Assembly (NCBI GenBank): GCA_947588355.1
Contig: CANPYI010000001.1
Location: 141,771 to 205,770, forward strand
Reading direction: 5' to 3'
Source: an uncultured Clostridia bacterium
GTDB lineage: Bacteria > Bacillota > Clostridia > Christensenellales > UBA1242
DNA: 64,000 nucleotides
The position numbers and the translations under genes were made by a program. The notes below the pieces were generated by a model. It saw nothing but the letters and a program-made list of their open reading frames with translations, did not search any database and was not told the origin of the DNA. Shown piece after piece: positions 38,590-50,000 of this stretch (position 1 is the first letter of the stretch; every line of letters begins with the position of its first letter).

Positions 38590-41007
38590 CTATTTAATTA
38601 AATTTATTATTTTGTTTGGAACGTAAACAACTTTTTTCAAGGTTTCATCGGCGGAACAAATCTCACTGTAGTTTGTGAAAATCTCTTTCAAAAGTTCTTG
38701 TTCCGTTATGTCTCGCTTCACGCTTATCACTTTGCGTACTTTTCCGTTCACTTGCACAGGAATGTTTATTTTTGTGTCCATCAAAAATCTTTCATCATAT
38801 TTTGGCCACTTTTCATCAAGTATTTGACTTGCAAAAACTCTTTCAAAAATCTCGCTTGTGATGTGCGGTGCAAGTGGATTCAAGAGTATCAAAAAGTCAT
38901 GCAATTCTGCCCTTGTAATAAAACCATCTTCTCTTATTTTTTTGATAAAAATCATAAAAGCAGAAATGCAGGTGTTGAGTTTCAAATCTTCCAAATCTTC
39001 GCCAATTTTTTTGATAAGTTTGTTGAGTTCTATTTTATGCTGCTCGGACACATCGTCACCTTTGACCATGTCCTGCAAAGTCCACACTCTGTCCAAGAAG
39101 GAAGTTATCCCCGTGATGCCGTCATATGTCCAAGGTGTGTTGTCTTCGTAGCCTCCCAAAAAGTGCACGTGAAGTCTGGCAGCATCTGTGCCATACTTTT
39201 CAATAACTTCGGCAGGCGAAACACCATTTGCTGAACTTTTGCTCATTTTTTTGCCGGTGTCGTCCAAAATCAATCCACTGCCCATCTTCCTTACAAACGG
39301 ATCGCGGGTCGGAACTGCACCAATTTCATACAAAAAGTTTTGCCAGAAAAATGCATAAAGCACATGGCGAGTGATATGCTCTGTCCCGCCGGTGTAAACG
39401 TCAACACTGCCCCAATATTTCAATTTTTCAAAATCCGCAAGTGCTTTGTCGTTGTGAGGGTCGCAATATCTAAGCCAATACCAACTGCTCCCTGCCCAGT
39501 TTGGCATTGTGTCCGTTTCGCGATGGGCATCTCTGCCACATTTTGGACATTTGCAGTTCACCCATTCGGTCACTTTTGAAAGCGGGCTGTCGCCGTTGGC
39601 GTTTGGCAAATAGTCCTTTGTTTCCGGAAGAATCAAAGGCAAATCTTTTTCATTTAAAGGCACAGTGCCGCAGTGGTCACAGAAAACAACCGGAAATGGC
39701 TCTCCCCAATATCTTTGACGATTGAAAGACCAATCTTGCATTTTGTAATTGACAACTTTTTTGCCTACACCCATTTGCACAATTTTTTCAGCAATCTTAT
39801 TTTTTGCTTCCTTGACATTCAAGCCCGTAAATTCGGCAGAATTGAGCATTTTGCTGTTTTTTTCAAGATATTCTTTCTTTTCCACAGCACAGGCAGAGCA
39901 ATCACCTTCAATAACTTGAATCATATCAATGCCAAATTCTTTTGCAAATTCAAAGTCACGTTGGTCATGACAAGGAACTGCCATAACTGCGCCTGTTCCA
40001 TATCCCCCAAGCACAAAATCAGCGATGTAGAGTGGAACTTTTTTGTTGTTGACCGGATTGACACCATAAAGCCCGTCAAGCCTTACACCCGTTTTTTGTT
40101 TTTGGTCAGAAAGACGTTCAAATTCGCTTCTGTGCGTGGTTTTTTCGCAATACTCTTTTACTTGCCCGATATTTTTTATATCTTTTTCGTATTTTTTGAT
40201 CAAATCATGCTCTGGAGCAACAACCAAAAATGTTATGCCATAGATTGTTTCAACACAAGTTGTAAAAATTTCGATTTGACCCAATTTTTCGTCTTTTGAA
40301 TTGTAAAGGTCAAATGAAACTTGCATTCCTTCACTTTTTCCAATCCAATTTCTTTGTGCGTCTTTCAAATTTTCCGACATTTTGATACGGTCCACATTTT
40401 CAAGCAACTTTTCGGAATATTCCTTCATTTTCAAAAACCAAACCCAACGTTCTTCTTGCACAACGTCGCCACCACAACGGTCGCATTTTCCACCTTGACT
40501 GTCTTCGTTTGAAAGCACCGTTTCGCAGTTTGGACAAAAGTTTACATATCCCTTTTTCTTGTAAGCCTTGCCATGTTTCAACAGTTGCAAAAATATCCAT
40601 TGTGTCCAATGATAGTACTGTGGATCGCTTGTGCATATTGTTCTGTCGTAATCAAAAGAAAGTCCAAGTGCCTTGGATTGCTGTATCACTCTTTTCATGC
40701 CGTCACGGACAAAGTCGTGCGGATTTATGCCCTTTTTTATCGCAGCATTTTCAGCCGGAAGTCCAAACGCATCTCCCCCAATCGGAAAAAGAACATTGTA
40801 GCCTTGAAATCTTTTGTACCTTGCCAAAGCATCAGCCGGAATAGTGCCCTTGAGGTGCCCCATATGCAAATTGCCGCTTATGTTGTAAAACTCATAAAGG
40901 ACATAAAATTTTGGCTTTGTTGGATGAAAGTCAATTGCCTTGAAAGGTTTTTCTTTTTCCCAAATATCTTGCCATTTTTTTTCTACTGCCTTAAAATCGT
41001 AATTCAT
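38590..41007 (-). CDS. leuS: Leucyl-tRNA synthetase
   Basis: YEFYNISGNLHMGHLKGTIPADALARYKRFQGYNVLFPIGGDAFGLPAENAAIKKG; KMSKSSANGVSP. Confidence 0.97.
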   Translation of the reverse strand: MNYDFKAVEKKWQDIWEKEKPFKAIDFHPTKPKFYVLYEFYNISGNLHMGHLKGTIPADALARYKRFQGYNVLFPIGGDAFGLPAENAAIKKGINPHDFVRDGMKRVIQQSKALGLSFDYDRTICTSDPQYYHWTQWIFLQLLKHGKAYKKKGYVNFCPNCETVLSNEDSQGGKCDRCGGDVVQEERWVWFLKMKEYSEKLLENVDRIKMSENLKDAQRNWIGKSEGMQVSFDLYNSKDEKLGQIEIFTTCVETIYGITFLVVAPEHDLIKKYEKDIKNIGQVKEYCEKTTHRSEFERLSDQKQKTGVRLDGLYGVNPVNNKKVPLYIADFVLGGYGTGAVMAVPCHDQRDFEFAKEFGIDMIQVIEGDCSACAVEKKEYLEKNSKMLNSAEFTGLNVKEAKNKIAEKIVQMGVGKKVVNYKMQDWSFNRQRYWGEPFPVVFCDHCGTVPLNEKDLPLILPETKDYLPNANGDSPLSKVTEWVNCKCPKCGRDAHRETDTMPNWAGSSWYWLRYCDPHNDKALADFEKLKYWGSVDVYTGGTEHITRHVLYAFFWQNFLYEIGAVPTRDPFVRKMGSGLILDDTGKKMSKSSANGVSPAEVIEKYGTDAARLHVHFLGGYEDNTPWTYDGITGITSFLDRVWTLQDMVKGDDVSEQHKIELNKLIKKIGEDLEDLKLNTCISAFMIFIKKIREDGFITRAELHDFLILLNPLAPHITSEIFERVFASQILDEKWPKYDERFLMDTKINIPVQVNGKVRKVISVKRDITEQELLKEIFTNYSEICSADETLKKVVYVPNKIINLIK

Positions 41008-41182
41008 TTTCTTCTCCACCTAAAATTTTTGCCAAATTTGTGCATTCAATAAAGATATATTATCACACACAACAAAATTTTGCAAAATGATTTTATGCAA
41101 AACTTGTTTTGAATTGCTTTACAAAGTACCTCAAAAAAATATATAATGATAAAGCAAAACCAACAACCCCAAAGGAGAACGC

Positions 41183-42205
41183 ATGAAAAAGATAAAACTT
41201 ATTGTAGATGTTGACCCAGGTTGCGATGATGCAACAGCACTTTGCTTTTTGCTCAACGACCCAAAATACGATATAAAACTTATCAGTGTGTCGCGCGGAA
41301 ACATTATGTTGAAAAATGCAGTCAGAAATGCGTGCCACATAGTTGATTTGATGCACAAAGATGTGCCCGTGGTTGCTGGATACGAGCAACGTTTTTCCGA
41401 TTCAACCGAAGATGCCACTTTTTTGCACACAAAAGACGGGCTTGGTGGTTACAAACCTCCAAAAACAACAAAAACTCAGCCAATACAAAAAGATTGTGCC
41501 GATGCAATGTATGAGATTTTGAAGAAGTATCCAAAACAAGTGACAATCCTTATGATCACCCCTCATACAAATCTTGCACATCTTTTGACAAAACACCCTG
41601 ATGCCAAAAAACTTATAAAACGTGTTGTCATGGAAAGTGGCGCTCCAAACGGCATAAAAGCAAATCCAAATTATTGCTCTTTCAATATTCGAGTTGATGC
41701 ACCTGCGTTCAAAAAGACGATTGACAGCGGCTTGCCAACAGTGATGATTCCCTCAAATATTGGCAGAGATGAGGCATATCTTACAGAAAAACATGTTGAG
41801 CGAATAAAAAACACCAACGACATTGGCCTTTTTATGGCAAAAACATACGAAACTTACTGGGAGCCAAATTATGAAGACCCACGTATCGCCTGCAATGATT
41901 TGGCTGCGGCTTTTTATCTTGAAAGTCCACGACTGTTCAAATTTAAGCGCGCAAAAATATCGGTTGATACAAAAACCGGAAAAGTGACAGCAGACTACAC
42001 GCGCAAAGGAAATTTCCGCGTGGCACAAGTTTTAAATCGCAGAAAATTTTTGAATATGATTTTCAAAAAACTTGAACAATTGAACGATATTTCCATTCCA
42101 GAAATTCACAAACAAATAAATTCAAAACCAGTAAAACACGAAACGTACAAATCACTTGCCATGAAGGGAAAAGAAACAACAAGAAGAAAGACAACAAAAA
42201 AATGA
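41183..42205 (+). CDS. Inosine/uridine-preferring nucleoside hydrolase family protein
   Basis: KLIVDVDPGCDDATALCFLL (DxDPGxDDA), NLAHLLTKHPDAKK. Confidence 0.88.
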   Translation: MKKIKLIVDVDPGCDDATALCFLLNDPKYDIKLISVSRGNIMLKNAVRNACHIVDLMHKDVPVVAGYEQRFSDSTEDATFLHTKDGLGGYKPPKTTKTQPIQKDCADAMYEILKKYPKQVTILMITPHTNLAHLLTKHPDAKKLIKRVVMESGAPNGIKANPNYCSFNIRVDAPAFKKTIDSGLPTVMIPSNIGRDEAYLTEKHVERIKNTNDIGLFMAKTYETYWEPNYEDPRIACNDLAAAFYLESPRLFKFKRAKISVDTKTGKVTADYTRKGNFRVAQVLNRRKFLNMIFKKLEQLNDISIPEIHKQINSKPVKHETYKSLAMKGKETTRRKTTKK

Positions 42206-42226
42206 CCAGATTTGGTCATTTTTTAT
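42203..42226 (+). terminator. Rho-independent terminator
   Basis: gacca-gatt-tggtc followed by attttttat. Confidence 0.75.
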
Positions 42227-42353
42227 AGTAGTAAATAGAAAGAGTTGTCAACATTCCTTAAACAACAAAGAAATTACAACCAAATATATATTTCAAGCAA
42301 TAAAAATTCAATAATTTTATGAAAATAGCAACAAAAAAACAGCAAAAATGCCG

Positions 42354-42491
42354 TTATTTTGTTTTTTCTTTGTTTTGTTTGGCTTTCTTCTGTTCGATTT
42401 CCTTTTGTTGTTGTTTCAAACTTGCTTCTTTTGATTTTTCAACGTAAATTTTGTACATTTCTCCGCGTGATGGCATTCTTTTTTCTTCCAT
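42354..42491 (-). CDS. Small highly charged protein (45 aa)
   Basis: Minus strand RBS gaggtg then MEEKRMPSRGEMYKIYVEKSKEASLKQQQKEIEQKKAKQNKEKTK*; below the size cutoff of the ORF track. Confidence 0.5.
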   Translation of the reverse strand: MEEKRMPSRGEMYKIYVEKSKEASLKQQQKEIEQKKAKQNKEKTK

Positions 42492-42541
42492 TTTTCACCT
42501 CTTTTGTTATTTTATCACATTTCAAAAGATTTGTCAAGTTT

Positions 42542-44002
42542 TTAGTTTGCCAGAACAACCCTGCCTTCGAGCCACGCGTCAACAAATTTTTCCAAATTTA
42601 TGTGTGCCGTTTTTGAAAAACTTTCCACAAGTTTTTCTGCAGAGGAGTTTTTGAAGGCATAATCTTCAAAATATTGCTTCAAACATTGGAAAAACTTTCG
42701 GTCGCTCATGCTTTTTCTTATGCTGTCAAACATAAGCATACCTTTTGTGTAAGTGCAATTGACATATTCTGGCTCGGTGCGGAACTGTGAAAGTTTTCTG
42801 TTCATACTCTCATCAAGTTCGCCATAGATATCCTTGTAAATCTTCACAAAGTTATTGTAAGACTCTGCAGCGTTTTGCATAATAGTTTCATAATTCAAGC
42901 CATACTGTTCATTCTTTTCGAAAAACAAGGCCGTTGAAAACTCCGTCAGCCCCTCATCAACCCACGCGTTTTCAAACTCATTGTTTCCAACAACTCCATA
43001 CCACCACTGATGAGCAATCTCATGAACAATCACGTAATCTTCCGTTTCACTGTCAGCAAGGTCATCAGCAATAAGCACAAGATTTGGATATTCCATCCCC
43101 CCAAAACAAAAATCTGACTTGACGACATTCAAAACTTTGTACGGATACTGTCCAAACATTTCGCAAAAGGTTTCAACTGCTTTCAAAGATGTTTCAAGCC
43201 TTGCTTGTGGCTGAGAATCGTCATAGTAAAAATAATTGACCTGTATGCCACAAACTTCTTGTGTCAAAACTTCAAATTTATCAGACAAGACAAAGCAAAA
43301 ATCACGCACCTTTTGTGCTTTGCAAATTGCCACACATTGCTCGTTTTGTTTTTGCAAATTACTCTCCCCCGTTGAAGTAAAAATATATTTGTCTGGATAG
43401 GCAATTTTCACTTCAAAGTTTGAAACGTCACTATAAAACGGGTCCCCGCTCATAGAAAAATCGTTTTTCACAAAGCCGTTGTCATACACGCACGCAATCG
43501 GAAAAAAATTGCCAAAATTTATGGTGTTATTGCCTACGCCAAGACGGTGACGAATGTTTGCCAAACTTACAACATATTCCAAGTCAATCGTCACACACTC
43601 ATTTGGAAAGATCTCCTTGTCAAGCGTAATAGTCAAAATATTGCCACCTTCCGAAAGATAAAATTCTGTCTCATTGCCGTTCACGTCTGCAGAAAGTATA
43701 TCAATTCCGCCAAAACTTGCCTCACCGCTTGGATATGCACGGTCAAAATAGGAATTTGACACTGCTTTTTTGCCTTCATTAAAGGAATTTGCATACAAAA
43801 AGAAACACACTTCACTCAGTGCGTTGTCGCTTGTGTTGACATATTCCACAGTTTGAGAGCAAGCAAGTATGTTTTGCTGGTCATCAAATGTGGCGTCAAT
43901 CTTGTAAGAGTTGAGTTTCTGTTCTGCTTGTCCGCACCCAACAAGCACAAATGGCAAACAAAGGCAAATGATCCCCAGAATAACAAAACTTATTTTTTTC
44001 AT
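42542..44002 (-). CDS. M1-family (gluzincin) aminopeptidase-like lipoprotein
   Basis: Lipobox CLPFVLVGCGQ; VIVHEIAHQWWYGVVGNNEFENAWVDEGLTEF. Confidence 0.9.
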   Translation of the reverse strand: MKKISFVILGIICLCLPFVLVGCGQAEQKLNSYKIDATFDDQQNILACSQTVEYVNTSDNALSEVCFFLYANSFNEGKKAVSNSYFDRAYPSGEASFGGIDILSADVNGNETEFYLSEGGNILTITLDKEIFPNECVTIDLEYVVSLANIRHRLGVGNNTINFGNFFPIACVYDNGFVKNDFSMSGDPFYSDVSNFEVKIAYPDKYIFTSTGESNLQKQNEQCVAICKAQKVRDFCFVLSDKFEVLTQEVCGIQVNYFYYDDSQPQARLETSLKAVETFCEMFGQYPYKVLNVVKSDFCFGGMEYPNLVLIADDLADSETEDYVIVHEIAHQWWYGVVGNNEFENAWVDEGLTEFSTALFFEKNEQYGLNYETIMQNAAESYNNFVKIYKDIYGELDESMNRKLSQFRTEPEYVNCTYTKGMLMFDSIRKSMSDRKFFQCLKQYFEDYAFKNSSAEKLVESFSKTAHINLEKFVDAWLEGRVVLAN

Positions 44003-44099
44003 AACATAACATATTCATCTGCGTGTCCAAACATTCACACAAAAAAACTTGTAAAATCCAAAAATTTGTGATATTATAACTTAAACTTTGGAGGCAATC

Positions 44100-45560
44100 A
44101 TGGCATTTTGCAAATATTCCATTGACATGTTGGCAAACAACGTCACACAAGTTGACAATATTTTTTTGACAAACTATTTGCCGTTTGCTGACCCGCAAGC
44201 TGTGAGGGTTTATTTATATGGGCTTTACAAGTGTCAAGACAGCAGTGCAAAAGACAACACTTTGGAGCGCTTTGCCACCGAATTGCACCTTTCACAAGAC
44301 GAAGTTGAAAAATATTTCACATATTGGCAAGAGCAAGGCCTTGTGCAAATCATAAACGTCATTCCGTTTGAGGTGAGATATTTGCCCCTGACTGATGTGC
44401 TTTCAAACAACAAAAAATACAATGCCAAAAAATATGAAAACTTTAATGTTCAAGCACAAGAAATTTTGCGTGGACGCATGATAACGCCCAACGAATATCG
44501 CGAATATTATGACATTATTGAGCGTTTACATATGGAAAAAGACGCCCTTTTGAACATAATAGACTACTGCGTAAAATATAAAAACAGTGACAAAATTGGT
44601 TATGCTTACATAACTACAGTTGCAAAAGAGTGGGCAAGTCAAAAAATCACAACAGCAGAAGCAGTGAAGCAAAAGATTTTTGAAATGGACAGTTTGAAGA
44701 TTGGTTTGGACAGCCTTTTGAAAGCATTGTCAATCAAACGTTCCTTAAGTATGGACGAGTTTGAACTATACAAAAAATGGATAGTTTCGTATGGTTTTGA
44801 CGAAAATGTTGTGCTTTTTGTGGCAAAAGAAGTGAAAAAGCGAAAAGACTTCCGCGAATATTTTGTTTTTCAAGCAATAGACAAAAAACTTGAAAAATAT
44901 TATTCAAACAAGTTGTTTGAAGTGCAAGACATTCAAAATTTTGAAGAAGAATGTGCAAAATCACAAGAAATTGCCAAAAAAGTGGTAAAAAGTTTGGGAC
45001 TTTACTATGAAAATCTTGAGCCAGTGGTCGAAAACTACATTTTACCTTGGCTGGCACTTGGATTTTCGGAAGGAATGCTCACCGAAATTTCCACTTACTG
45101 CTTCAAAACCGGCGTACGTACGCTTGAGGGCATGAACAAAGTGCTAACAAAACTGCAAAAACTTGGCATATTGAGTGAAAAAGCGCTTGGCGAGTATTTT
45201 AATGGCGTGCTTTCAACCGACAAAAAAATAAAGGAAATTTTGGAAAATTTGGGGCTTTCTCGCAATGTCAATCAGTTTGACCGCGACAAATTTCGCATCT
45301 GGACAGAAGTCTGGCAGATGCCTGAAGACGTCATTGACTACGCCTGCACTTTGGCGTTTGGAAAGGATCAACCTGTCCAATATCTTTCCACAATTTTGAC
45401 CTCTTTTCACGACAAAAATATCCGCACTTTGAATGACGCAAAAAATTCCTCAGAAATAGTTGCTCCAAAAGCACAAAAATCCAATTTTTCAGGCGGAAGA
45501 AGTTACACAAAAGAGGAAATGAATGCGCTTTTCCAATCAATAGACGAGATTGAGGTGTGA
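44100..45560 (+). CDS. DnaD/DnaB-type replication initiation domain protein
   Basis: N-terminal winged-helix-like region and DnaD-like segments (VIDYACTLAFGKDQPVQYLSTILTSFHDKNIRT); immediately upstream of the DnaI-like loader; ATG 44100 after ggaggcaatc. Confidence 0.8.
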   Translation: MAFCKYSIDMLANNVTQVDNIFLTNYLPFADPQAVRVYLYGLYKCQDSSAKDNTLERFATELHLSQDEVEKYFTYWQEQGLVQIINVIPFEVRYLPLTDVLSNNKKYNAKKYENFNVQAQEILRGRMITPNEYREYYDIIERLHMEKDALLNIIDYCVKYKNSDKIGYAYITTVAKEWASQKITTAEAVKQKIFEMDSLKIGLDSLLKALSIKRSLSMDEFELYKKWIVSYGFDENVVLFVAKEVKKRKDFREYFVFQAIDKKLEKYYSNKLFEVQDIQNFEEECAKSQEIAKKVVKSLGLYYENLEPVVENYILPWLALGFSEGMLTEISTYCFKTGVRTLEGMNKVLTKLQKLGILSEKALGEYFNGVLSTDKKIKEILENLGLSRNVNQFDRDKFRIWTEVWQMPEDVIDYACTLAFGKDQPVQYLSTILTSFHDKNIRTLNDAKNSSEIVAPKAQKSNFSGGRSYTKEEMNALFQSIDEIEV

Positions 45561-45561
45561 C

Positions 45562-46458
45562 ATGAAACAAGAATTGATAAACTTCGCCCTTTCAATTTTG
45601 CAAACAAAACGCCGTAATGCTGTTTCGCAGTACGAAGAGAAAATGCAGTCGCTGTACAACGACCCAGATTATCAAAAACTCAATTCCGCTTACAACAAGA
45701 TTATGATAGAAAATGCCCGCAAACAAGCATATGGCCACAAGCAATTCAGTGAAACGGAAGAAAAACTGAAAAAAGAATTGGATTTATTGAAAACAAAATA
45801 CAACGTGCAAAATCTTTCACCAAATTTTGCATGCAAAAAATGCGAGGACAAAGGCTATGTTGATGGACAAATGTGCAGTTGCTTGAAAACAGAGATTTCA
45901 AAACTTTTGCTTGCAGGCAGCGGCTTTGAAAAATTGGAAGATTTTTCCGACTCCAAAAAAACGAGCGATCAACTTGCCCCCGTGTATGACTTGATGGAAA
46001 AGTGGTGTGCAAGCGATTTCAAAAAAAATTTGGTTTTGCTTTCCGGTCAAACAGGCATCGGCAAAACACATCTGATGCGCTGCATGGCAAATGATTTGAT
46101 AAAGCGCGGCAAAGTCGTAAAAATTGTCACATCTTTTCACCTGAACAATGATTTTCGCGAGTTTTCCAAAACACAAAACGAGCAAATTATTCAAAATTAT
46201 ATCGATTGCGAAATATTGTTTGTTGATGATTTAGGCAGTGAGCCTCTTTACAAAAATGTGACTGTGGAATATTTTTATCTTGTGATAAACGAACGCAAAA
46301 TGCGAGGTCTTGCCACTGTGATAACGACAAATCTTGATATGGCTGACATTCGCGAGCATTATGACGAACGAATTTGGTCACGAATAGCCGATCGCGAAAC
46401 ATCAATAACAATTCAAATGCTTGGCACAGACAGACGACTTAAATCGGACAAAAAATAA
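45562..46458 (+). CDS. DnaC/DnaI-like helicase loader ATPase
   Basis: FACKKCEDKGYVDGQMCSCLK zinc motif, LLSGQTGIGKTHLMRCMANDL, EILFVDDLGSEP, VITTNLDMADIREHYDERIWSRI. Confidence 0.92.
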   Translation: MKQELINFALSILQTKRRNAVSQYEEKMQSLYNDPDYQKLNSAYNKIMIENARKQAYGHKQFSETEEKLKKELDLLKTKYNVQNLSPNFACKKCEDKGYVDGQMCSCLKTEISKLLLAGSGFEKLEDFSDSKKTSDQLAPVYDLMEKWCASDFKKNLVLLSGQTGIGKTHLMRCMANDLIKRGKVVKIVTSFHLNNDFREFSKTQNEQIIQNYIDCEILFVDDLGSEPLYKNVTVEYFYLVINERKMRGLATVITTNLDMADIREHYDERIWSRIADRETSITIQMLGTDRRLKSDKK

Positions 46459-46488
46459 AAAAAACGAGGCAAAATCCCCGTTTTTTTG

Positions 46489-46947
46489 TTATTTTTTGAA
46501 ACTGCCTTTGATTTTTTTTGCCCGAATTCTTAAAGCAGGTCCGTTTTTGTTGTAATCTTCAATCAATGCAGCTGCAACTTCTGGTGGCATAAGCGGAAAA
46601 TTTGGAATTTTGGCAATTTCGACAGTCGTTTGCTTGTAAATACCCTTGTTGCGATCCGGCTGGAACTCCTCGCCACGCCCATCGCCGACTTTTCCGCTAA
46701 TCCAGTCGCAAAGGAAGAAGTGCTCAATGCTTCGTTCGGATTCGTAGATATAAACTTTTTTAACAGGCTTTACAACAAGTCCAAACTCCTCAAAAACCTC
46801 CCGCCTAACACAATCCTCTTCTGTTTCACCTGCCTCCAAGCCTCCGCCCGGAAAAGTGTAAAATTTTCTGTCCTCCTTTTCCCGATACATAGACACCATT
46901 TTTTTGCCTTTAAAAATAATCGCCCTGCAACTAACTCTTTTTTCCAT
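46489..46947 (-). CDS. NUDIX hydrolase
   Basis: GGGLEAGETEEDCVRREVFEEFGL. Confidence 0.88.
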   Translation of the reverse strand: MEKRVSCRAIIFKGKKMVSMYREKEDRKFYTFPGGGLEAGETEEDCVRREVFEEFGLVVKPVKKVYIYESERSIEHFFLCDWISGKVGDGRGEEFQPDRNKGIYKQTTVEIAKIPNFPLMPPEVAAALIEDYNKNGPALRIRAKKIKGSFKK

Positions 46948-47028
46948 AAAATCCTCCAAATTTTATAATTTGTGTATTTTGATTATAACACAAACTCATA
47001 TAAAAGGAAACGAAAAGATTAGTTTTTT

Positions 47029-50000
47029 TTATTCTGATGGCACCCATGAAACATCTTGCATCGTCTTTTTAAGATTTGTGATGTGGTCTTCGGTGACTCC
47101 TTTAAGTTTTATGTCACGATATGCTCGTTGCATATGCCACAGTATATGTTCAAAATTTTTCACTCCTTCGTCTTTGTATTCACATTGTAAACGAATATAT
47201 CGTTTTTCCGTAAACAACTGACTTAAATCTGCCGAAACAGTCAAACCAAATAATGAATCGGATACTTTTGCGTTATCCAAGCGTTGACCATTTTCATCCA
47301 ACATTTCATAAGTCCATGCATAGCACCTGTTCCACGCAAGATCTTTATTTACTAATTTTGCACCATTACTCAATGTTGCTTGTTCTGCTTTTGCATAGTC
47401 TCCATCTTTCCATACAAAAACATTTCCGCTTATATTGCCCATTACAAATATCAACACATTTACATACAACCTATCGATACTTTTATCAGCATATGAACTT
47501 TTGCTAGCGGTGAAAGACTCGCTACCTTGCCATTCAAAATAATCTTTAACATTTCCTGCAATTTCGGGATATAACAGACCTATCAATCCATTTAAATTTT
47601 CGAGTCCTGTTTTGTTGGCAAAATTAAGAATCTCCACATTGCCCTTAAAATAAATTTTCGAATCATGTTTTGATTCACTGTCAAGAAGGATAGCCACACC
47701 ACTTTCAACAATGGTAATATTTTCGGCATATAACGGTTCGTTGTAAGGTAATTGTATAGCAGCCTTTGGTATGTATGCAAAAACTGTATTTTTGGTGTAG
47801 AACGCACCGCCTATTGGATTAAATTTGTAATAGTATGACAAATCGCAATAGTAAGCATAATTCATTTTAAGAACCATTTTTTGATTGCTAGCACTGATTG
47901 TTTCGTTTGGATTGGAGCATTTTATAACAGTATTATATGCCTTATTGACCGTAATGCCGTCGCTTTCGCTACTACCGCTCATTGATGCATTTTTTGCTTG
48001 AAAATTGACCTGATAACCATTGCCATATATCATTGTTTTGGCAAGGCCGTCAACCTTAGTCAAGAACAATCCATTTTGTGTAGCGTAATCAAATTTTTCG
48101 CCACTTTCATCGAGTTCGCCCTCGCCATAAAGATCGGAATGCAGAACAATATTGCTGCTACAATAATATCCGTTCGAATCAAAAACATTCACAAGTGTTT
48201 CATCTTGTAAAACATTGAAATTAAAGTGACAATTCTTTCCGCCTTCAACACCATCTCCAGCCACTACTTTTAAGAAAGCATAGGCATTTTTCGATGGTTC
48301 AATATCAATCCCACCGCCTTTGTTATCGACAGATTTGTGTTCCGACCAATTCTGTTGCTCATCAAAATTTCCAAAATAATCGTTGTAAACATCGGACTCA
48401 GACAATCCGCCAAAATTTCCAAAATAAATTCTTGCGTAGCCCTCTTCTTGTTCGGTGTAAACGTCAACCCAGATATAACCTTGGTCATTTTTTCCGCCTT
48501 GTCCAGATACTATAACATCGCCATCTTTCAAAACATATTCACTGCCTTCTTTGACAATTTTGTATCTTTTTTCATTGATCGTGACAGTGTCGCCAAGTTG
48601 AGAGGTCAAAATGCCCATGTCATCGTTTCCAACATAGCGAGAAAGTGTCCAACTGATTGTGTCCAGAGATGCTTGTGTTTCGTCGGCAATACTGCTGAGT
48701 GCTTTGAGTGGAACTTTGAAATAGTCAACGTCTTTTCCATAGTAACTATGTTTTGCAAACACTCTAACCTGTTGGTAGCCTTTGTGAATGTCCTCATCTT
48801 TTGCGCTGTCAAAACTTAAAGTATCATTCACAAATGTGATTTCCTGGAGGTTTACTTTGACAATTTGAATGGCAATCTGATGTTTGCCATAACTCATGCT
48901 TATTGTTTTAGTAAACTCCGCTTCCTTGTTGAAAGAAATCACAATCTGTTTTGCACTTGATGTATATTTTGCCTGTAAACCTTCTACATCTTCAAGATTT
49001 ATGCTGAAAAGTTTTTCAAAGTCGGCATCATTGCCAAAGCCACCTAAAAAGTTTTCAGTTTCAAAAACAATCTTCATTGTCAGATTGTTTTGAATATCAC
49101 TTGGCAAGATGTATGAAATATCCGCCCTGTCTTTCACAGTTTCCACCGTTTTGAGTGGTTTTGTTTCGGCATTTGCGTTTGTGAAAGATGAATCTATTCC
49201 AAAATCCTCAATGTCCACCTTTTCCAAGTGAAAAGACAGCAAAACATCATCACTTTTGAAAGTGATGGATTCAACTGATGCTGTGTCCAAAGTAACTTTG
49301 CCATATTCAGTGTCTTTCCACTCACCCATATCATTTATTTGATAGGTGATGTGCTCGTTTGAAACCTCTTTTCCATCATCTCGGTTTGGAGTGATTGTAA
49401 AGGAAAGTTTGTCGATCAACGTTTGATATGTTTCGTTTGCCTCAATCTGCGTGTCTCCACACAAAACTTCAAGTTTTTCGGCTTTTGCTTTTATACTTAC
49501 TTTCAAAATATATGTTTTTGTGCCGATGCTCAAATAAACACTCTGATTTTCACAAGTGTCTTTGCTTGTCAAAATTATGGTATTGTTTTGTCTTTCAATT
49601 ATAACATATGGACTCGTGTCATATCTTACAACAAGATTATCTGGATTTTCAAAAGAAAGAATAATTTTTTCGCCTATGTTGCTGAACTTAATTTCATTTT
49701 CATTTCCAACACCGGCAGTAAGTTCTTGATCTTCATTAAAAACCTTTACGTTGTCTTGCGTTGGCTTTTTGGTGATACGAAAAGTGTCTTCGTAAGTTGT
49801 TTTCAACGCGTCAGTTTCAAAGTCGTAAACTGTGGCATGCACAACAACGTCAATAAAACTGTTAAATTCTGGAAAACTTCCAATAAGTTTAAATTTTTGT
49901 TCCTTTTGGTCGAAAGAAATCAATTTTTGTGCGTTGAGGTTGCTTATACTTTCACTGTCAACATAGCAATCAATTTCGCCTATTTGACGGTCAGCACCCT

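Noticed and set aside
39673-40299. + strand ORF of 208 aa opposite leuS
   Set aside because: Antisense of a strongly conserved gene; no recognisable domain.
43097-43102. C6 run in the M1 peptidase gene
   Set aside because: Shorter than the C8/C10 tracts, in frame, no frame change; not enough to claim a switch.
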